Shown here one piece after another: positions 57,237 to 64,000 of a stretch of 64,000 nt of DNA. The notes beneath the pieces are model-generated. The model was not told the DNA's origin. It ran no database searches and saw nothing but the letters and a program-made list of their open reading frames with translations. This DNA comes from Odontocerum albicorne (Eukaryota; Arthropoda; Insecta; Trichoptera; Odontoceridae), in NCBI GenBank assembly GCA_949825065.1, contig OX463845.1, forward strand, positions 30,069,315 through 30,133,314. Reading direction: 5' to 3'. Both the position numbers and the translations under genes were made by a program. Within the stretch, counting starts at the first letter, position 1, and each line of letters opens with the position of its first letter.

Positions 57237-60200
57237 TGTATCTCACGGATTGACCACCTCCTTTTTTTTCACGTAGATATTTCTGATACAACTACGTGCA
57301 ATTATAAAGTTGAACACTGAATGACCTTAATGTTTAAAGAGCATATTATGTTCCTACGCTAAGTGTAACGCGTTTACATGAACCAGAAATGCGATATTTT
57401 TGTTTGTTTTATAAAACAACATTAGTAAGAGAAGTGTACTTAAAGCCGCGACACATATTTTCACAGTATGAAATAAGAAGAGTTTTTTGGTTTATCTTCA
57501 ATCGTTAACCATTCACATTTCAATTTACAACCATAAACTCATCAATTTATTATCGCTTTTATTCCTAAGGCCTCTTTTTAGCATTCTTGGTACGATTTCA
57601 TCACTACACGTTTTGTCTATAAAATACACACCACTGAGCTTTTTTTTCTATTTGTATTTATTCAGTTTCACAGATAACACGTCGTGAACTATTAATTCTG
57701 ACGTGACTTTTCAGTGGATTAATTACAATTCTTAAGTTGTAAAATCAAAATATTTTATTGGCTACACCATTGATCTGATTGTAAAGAAGGGTGATTCGGT
57801 GGGCAATCGACTGGTAGTGCGATGGCCCCTCACCAAGGGGAAGAAGGAATTAAAGCCTATCCAAATGTGATCGCTATCAGCAGAAAAAATATACGGCGAC
57901 AGCTCCTCCTCAGATTATGTGACTAGATAGCCATAGTGTCAGCCGCAGCCCTCAGCATTGATTGTGTGCTCAATCATTATGAACTGGGTTGACGCTTCTT
58001 TTAGATTAAATATTTGAAGCGATTTTTCGAAAATTACTTCATCGTTAAAACTATAGATATACCATTTTTTTGACAGTCGACAAAAGTGTTTAGTCTGACA
58101 TTGTCCAATATGTAAAGGTGATGCCTTTTAATAAAATATGGTTTTCAGTAGATTAAATTTCATAAATAATATACTTTTTATTGCAAGATGAATTGGAGTA
58201 AACTTTCTTAAAATTCTTCAATGTTATTGCTGTGTTTCCAAATGTACTAGTAGATATACTTTTGTATTAAATTAAAATTAAGGCTATATACTCGTACGTA
58301 TATATGCCTTGATCGAAAACCTTTTAAATTTGACTAACGTGAATGATGCTATTTTCAGGCAGACCATTCCACTGAAGTGACTACAGGATGCTCAACACGA
58401 AGCATCACGATGATCAATCCAAGAGCTCAGTCCAAAATGTCAATTTGTATATCTGTTTAAGCTGAGGTGGCAGATCATCATTGACATTGACATTGACATA
58501 ATGCTCATTAAGTAGTCAGAAGTTATTCGTATGTAGTCTTTGAATACCTATGCTACTTACGGTTTTTAAATTAGCTGATTTAGAGAAGAGAAGGTTCCAG
58601 TTTACAGAAACGCGAAGAAAAACGAATTGATCATTAATCGTTTTAAATTTTCTCATGATTCTTTATAATTTTAAACAGAATGTGTTTTTGTATGTATTTT
58701 AGCGTTTTACAGAAAATAAATACATTCATGACAATAAAATGTGTAAAGATATGTTGCTCCCACTTTAGTTAAAAATATTTTGACATGGTTATTGAAATAT
58801 AAAATAATTATTTTTAGTGATATTTATATATGAGTAATATGAAATTATACACGTACAGTTTTCAGAAGAAGAAAATCATGAAAAATATGAGTTATATTTA
58901 TAGCCATCAACTACCTATAAGAAATATTATATATAAATTGTCAAATAAGTACCTACAACAGGTTTACACATTTCTACACATGACGACGGCCATATCAGCC
59001 ATTCAATAGGTTTATTGCTTGGTCTGAGGATGCCAACTTACACCCGTGGAATTAACACATAACCACACATAGGTACTCGTAATTACAATGTCCAACAAGT
59101 CCAAACTAAAGTTGCTCGTGTGATTTGAAAACTTCAGGATAGAACAATTCCATCGAAATACTCATAATCTGGGAATATTTACATCAAACTTATTATGTAT
59201 TATAAATAAATATATTATGATGTAAATATTATAAATATATATTGTAGAATAATTAATATCGGAATATATTTGTATTTAATTCGTCCTAAATTTATGTGAC
59301 ATAGATATATTTTTAATAAATAATAGCGTCAGGGGTTTTATATGTCAGAAAACATTTTAAAAAGACTTCTTAATTTTTTATAAATTTTTTATTTGAACTG
59401 CGTATTTGTTAAAATAGTTTAAAAAATGGATGTGACTATGAGTACCTAGAAGGGAAATTCGGAATTACAACATTGCATAACGGAACTGGTTTTGCTCTCA
59501 AACCGTTAATCATCTGAATTTAGGGTTTTCTTTAGTTTATAACATATGCTGCTTATCGTAAATTATTGTAGCGCTATTAAACAACACAAAAATAGTGCTT
59601 TATAAAAACTCGACCTATCGAAAGGCTGCGGCAGATTAAGTTGGTACTTTTTTTTCTGACCATCGAAACAATGAGTTTTATCTGTCAAGACTGAGCTTGC
59701 TGAAGTGCAAAAGCTTGCACACTTTAAACCAATAATCGCGTATTCGTCTTCTATCCACCAGATGACTGACAATCATACTCGATCACGAGGGGTTGCCTAT
59801 CTTATAGTATCGCTTGTGTTGCATTGCCCTTACCCACATATCTGCTAGAATCAATACGTCATATTAATACTTACGAGTGCTAGTTTTCTCCAATTGTCAC
59901 TCATATTTCAAATCATATCAAAAGTTTTTATCATGAACCAAATTACTAAGAGCTTGTTGTGCCTTGTGATTTACGAGATATAACTTGATACTTTTTTAAT
60001 GGCATTTTATGTAATAATATTGATACTTGTTTTCTTACGAAATTATCTTGTTTACGAATATACGAGTGTATTTTTTCATATTTTTATTCGAAATGGTTTA
60101 TCTTCCTTAATTGTACAGTATTTTAATTTTCTATATATATCTTTTAAAACATATTTTCTGTATTTTTTTACCTTTTCCAAAAGCTCTTTAGGCGTACATG

Positions 60201-60253
60201 TACCAACAATATAATGCATAATTGAAATTAAAATTTAATGTGAGTGAGGAGGA
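57237..60253. other. AT-rich non-coding DNA
   Basis: No gene or element recognised. A GC-richer patch at 57780-57960 has no recognisable content. A CATTGA microsatellite lies at 58480-58499. Confidence 0.4.
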
Positions 60254-60667
60254 ATTATTGATAGGAAAGGTTGTATAGGCTTTAAAAAGGAGTCAGAGTA
60301 TTATTGATAGGAAAGGTTGTATAGGCTTTAAAAAGGAGTCAGAGTATTATTGATAGGAAAGGTTGTATAGGCTTTAAAAAGGAGTCAGAGTATTATTGAT
60401 AGGAAAGGTTGTATAGGCTTTAAAAAGTAGTCAGAGTATTATTGATAGGAAAGGTTGTATAGGCTTTAAAAAGGAGTCAGAGTATTATTGATAGGAAAGG
60501 TTGTATAGGCTTTAAAAAGGAGTCAGAGTATTATTGATAGGAAAGGTTGTATAGGCTTTAAAAAGGAGTCAGAGTATTATTGATAGGAAAGGTTGTATAG
60601 GCTTTAAAAAGGAGTCAGAGTATTATTGATAGGAAAGGTTGTATAGGCTTTAAAAAGGAGTCAGAGT
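60254..60667. repeat. Minisatellite, 9 copies of 46 bp
   Basis: Unit ATTATTGATAGGAAAGGTTG followed by TATAGGCTTTAAAAAGGAGT and CAGAGT. Exactly nine units, one with a G-to-T change at about 60427. Confidence 0.95.
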
Positions 60668-60689
60668 ATTATTTTTTTTACATATATAC

Positions 60690-61140
60690 ATACCTACGAT
60701 CACACTATTTCTTTGTCGAAGTAGGCTGAGAAGAAAGAGCGCCAGACTTTCTTATCCCGTCTCTTACGATTTCTCTGATTTTCTACGTTTCATTATTTCA
60801 AAATATCATTCACTGAATACAACCATAATTTCATTGGTTTTCCTCTACTAAGCCTTCCACTCATATTTGCACTAAATATTTGGTTTATTAGTCTTTCTTA
60901 ATTCATTCTTCCTACATCCCCAAACTCACTCTGAATGCACTTATTGATCTTACTTAATACATCAGACTTAAGTAGACATTCATCCTTAATCATTTCATTC
61001 TGCATTGATATAAATTGTCGCCCTATGTATTCTTCTTAATACACGCATTCCCACAGCATTTATTAGTCTCATTTCAGTCTTTTTCTACGTCCACGTTCCA
61101 TTTCCATATTTCAAAGTTGGCACTAAAACACTGTTGTTGA
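60690..61140 (-). mobile_element. LINE family A 3' fragment, minus strand
   Basis: The complement carries the family's end: cysteine-rich frames equivalent to VLVPTLKYGNGTWT, GRRIHRATIYIN, then SGRLSRGKPMKLWLYSV, ENQRNRKRRDKKVWRSF and the tail. Broken frames. Confidence 0.6.
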
Positions 61141-62229
61141 CTATCATTAAAAATAAAATAAAATAAACGAATAAGTTGCACAAAACCAACATAAATATAA
61201 TAAGTTAAATAAACTGGTATACACATTTAAAACCAAGTGTGAAATTTATTTTGAAAACATTAATTTATTTCAGTTGGTTCGAATGACATAACTTGACCTG
61301 AATGACTTGGTTCGCAGATTTAAATTATATTACGACAGACTGTGCAATTTGGCAGTTCATACGGAATATCACGGATGCAATGTTTTCGAGTTTCAAACTT
61401 TCTGGTCAGATTTTTTTTCTTATTCAGGCCTACGAGCACTCTGTTCTTTATTCGCCACGGTCAATTTTTGTTCCGGGTCAACGGAGTCGGCAGTCTGGTG
61501 CAAAAATATAAAAAAAACACGGAAATAAAAATGGACGAACACACATTTTATATATTGTACCTAGATCATCGTATCTTGTATCATATGGCTATTCGATATT
61601 ACGCATCAAGAACCCAACCCACGTCTGTTATGAGGTAGTTGAGGAAACTGTTATGAGGTAGTTAGGGTTTATATGGATTTTTTTAGAAGAAATTTAACTA
61701 TGTAATATCCAGTTAATTAGCTTAATATACTTGTATGAGATTTTCGTATACTTATTCGATATTCCAAATAAACCAAATACATATGTTTAATAGGTTGTTG
61801 CGGTTTTCTATTTTAACTTATAAATTTCTATGGTATCGTATACTTTTCCTTACATATCGTATTACCATAGTGTGCATCCTAGCTTAAGAAATTCAATGTA
61901 AGCGCGCACAGCTAAACGATGGTAAGTGGGAGACGGAGCCAATATAAACTATTGATTATTTCACCCTCGTGGTAGAGGTGTCGGCTGTACAAGAAATCTT
62001 GATAATGAGGGAATACCACGCGGGCCATTCGACCGTTACTAATTTCTAGACTTGAACAGAAAGGTGAGAGGGAATATTCAACTTGAGACTTGAGGTTGAG
62101 AAGAGACAGAATAATTGATTTTTTATATATTAATTTCCCGATTTTTTTAGTGTAATTTTCGATAGGTTTATTTTTAATTCAAACTATCATAGTATATACT
62201 GAATTCCTATGTGTTGATTTAGAATGTAT

Positions 62230-62660
62230 AATACATACGTACCATCATGCCGTATTCTTGTAGGGCTAAGAAGAGAGGACAAAAGCGCCAAACTTTCCTA
62301 TGTCGATTCTACATTCATACAACCTTAGCCCATTCTACATTCATACAACTTTTACGATTTCTCTGACTTTCTTCGTTTTCTTCTTTTAAAATATTATTGA
62401 CTTAATTCAACCATACTTTCCATGGTCTTTCTCTATCACGCCTTCCACTCACATTTGCATTATATATTTGTTTTATTGATCCTTCTTCATTCATTCGTTC
62501 TACATGCCCAAACCATCTAAGAGTGACTTTCTCCATCTTATTCAACACATCAACCTTAAGTTCACATTCAAACCCTTCTTCGCCTTCCGTATTTTGTAAT
62601 ATATTGTACCCCCAAGTATTTCTCTCGGTGCACGCATTTTTACGATTTCGATTTTAGTGT
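62230..62660 (-). mobile_element. LINE family A 3' fragment, minus strand
   Basis: Complement reads NEGFECELKVDVLNKMEKVT, LRWFGHVERMNEEGSIKQIY, NANVSGRRDRERPWKVWLN and NILKEENEESQRNRKSCMN. An imperfect 27-bp tandem duplication (TTCTACATTCATACAAC at 62310 and 62337) lies within it. Confidence 0.65.
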
Positions 62661-63151
62661 TATATTTAACTATAATCTACTCTGTGCGTAAATAGCGCTG
62701 TTTGATTGCCTTTTTGATATTATCAGAACTTGGATATGAAACACACTTGTAAAAGACAATCCTTCTAACAACTAGATCATGTAGATCGTTAATATCTATA
62801 ATATTATATTGCATAAATATATAAACAATTTAAAATTCCTATTTTTGGTTATGCTATTTTTATTTACTTCAGACATATATTTCTTCGAGATAGTTGATTG
62901 AATTTATAATTAATATTTTTAGCCTAAACTCATTGAACTACTTTATTTTTTTTATTGTAGAATTTATAAACACGATTAAGAGGTAAAAAAAATATTCAGA
63001 AAATATCTATGTATAACATTACAATTTTTGCAAATCGAAAATACGTGGTTATCAATGTATAACGTATTTAAAACATGTTTCTCGTTATAAACATAAATTG
63101 AATTTTTAAACAAAAAAATAAATGATTCTACAACTTCTTGTTTTTTTTTCA
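62661..63151. other. AT-rich non-coding DNA
   Basis: Nothing recognised except a possible reverse SINE A-box scrap near 62765. Confidence 0.35.
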
Positions 63152-64000
63152 TACTTCCTTCTTAATCTGCATATGATAGTCATGGACGGATCTTTGAGAT
63201 AAGGGCTGAGGATTGTGAGAAGGTAAAATATACTTTTATGTAAGAAAATGAGATATCTAGAGATGCTGTAGTTCCTTCTTAATCTGATAGTCATGGACGG
63301 ATCTTTGAGATAATGGGCTGAGGATTGTGAGAAGGTAAAATATACTTTTATGTAGGAAAATGAGATATCTAGAGATGCTGTAGTTCCTTCTTAATCTACA
63401 TATGATAGTCATGGACGGATCTTTGAGATAATGGGCTGAGGATTGTGAGAAGGTAAAAGATACTTTTATGTAAGAAAATGAGATATCTAGAGATGCTGTA
63501 GTTCCTTCTTAATCTACATATGATAGTCATGGATGGATCTTTGAGATAATGGGCTGAGGATTGTGAGAAGGTAAAAGATACTTTTATGTAAGAAAATGAG
63601 ATATCTAGAGATGCTGTAGTTCCTTCTTAATCTACATATGATAGTCATGGACGGATCTTTGAGATAATGGGCTGAGGATTGTGAGAAGGTAAAAGATACT
63701 TTTATGTAAGAAAATGAGATATCTAGAGATGCTGTAGTTCCTTCTTAATCTACATATGATAGTCATGGACGGATCTTTGAGATAATGGGCTGAGGATTGT
63801 GAGAAGGTAAAATATACTTTTATGTAGGAAAATGAGATATCTAGAGATGCTGTAGTTCCTTCTTAATCTACATATGATAGTCATGGACGGATCTTTGAGA
63901 TAATGGGCTGAGGATTGTGAGAAGGTAAAATATACTTTTATGTAGGAAAATGAGATATCTAGAGATGCTGTAGTTCCTTCTTAATCTACATATGATAGTC
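63152..64000. repeat. 118-bp satellite array, running off the window
   Basis: Unit starts CTTCTTAATCTACATATGAT and contains GATAATGGGCTGAGGATTGT and GATATCTAGAGATGCTGTAG. About seven units with a constant 118-bp spacing, except one 112-bp unit lacking a few bases near 63280. Units differ at few positions (GTAAAATATA versus GTAAAAGATA; GTAAG versus GTAGG). Confidence 0.95.

Noticed and set aside
57780..57960. Possible tRNA-like sequence
   Set aside because: No cloverleaf with proper A and B boxes could be drawn.
61302..61638. Overlapping plus-strand frames near 61.3-61.6 kb
   Set aside because: Three frames overlap with no family match, no splice sites of note and no conserved motif; coding status cannot be supported.

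Overview
The window is AT-rich, intron-bearing nuclear DNA from an insect. Two conserved genes support this: an arthropod-type peptide O-xylosyltransferase (oxt) and ecdysoneless (ecd). Nearly everything else is transposable-element sequence of insect type: mariners of several subfamilies, pogo/Tigger, a piggyBac MITE, Helitrons, RTE/CR1/Jockey-like LINEs, Penelope-like elements and tRNA-derived SINEs. The order of insect cannot be fixed from the sequence alone.

Host genes (5-17 kb). The two genes are divergent. oxt runs leftwards; only its first coding exon is seen (5087-5754: membrane anchor, stem and start of the WSC domain), and the rest must lie left of the window. ecd runs rightwards and is complete in three exons (7441-7669, 12999-13201, 15566-17080; 648 residues). 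Intron 1 of ecd holds a mellifera-type mariner, a probable solo LTR, an irritans-type mariner and a mauritiana-type mariner. Intron 2 holds a mariner with an intact 354-residue transposase and a LINE fragment carrying its own 62-bp RTE insertion.

Left edge (0-3 kb): a decayed pogo-like element with nested mariners. 17-28 kb: a Tigger-like element, an inverted pair of Penelope-like 3' ends with hammerhead-ribozyme-like motifs, a SINE, a piggyBac-type MITE beside a perfect hairpin, an RTE LINE with 18-bp target-site duplications, a decayed reverse-strand LINE, and a 10 x 35 bp minisatellite.

28-37 kb: a rearranged Helitron (HUH Rep plus helicase pieces, minus strand), then the most striking structure of the window. 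This is a 2.09-kb, nearly perfect inverted repeat (30476-32568 and 34231-36323) around a 1.66-kb spacer that carries a Jockey-like reverse transcriptase. The arms include the LINE 3' UTR and about 1.8 kb of its flank, so this is an inverted duplication (or an assembly fold-back), not ordinary terminal repeats.

37-64 kb: no host gene was recognised. The region holds LINE scraps, a mariner deletion derivative (40433-40899), a second copy of the Jockey-like 3' end (51361-52061), and a roughly 5-kb Helitron with recognisable 5' TC and 3' CTAG ends (57207 to 52168, minus strand) but scrambled internal modules. Two further tandem arrays are present: 9 x 46 bp at 60254, and a 118-bp satellite from 63152 that runs off the window.
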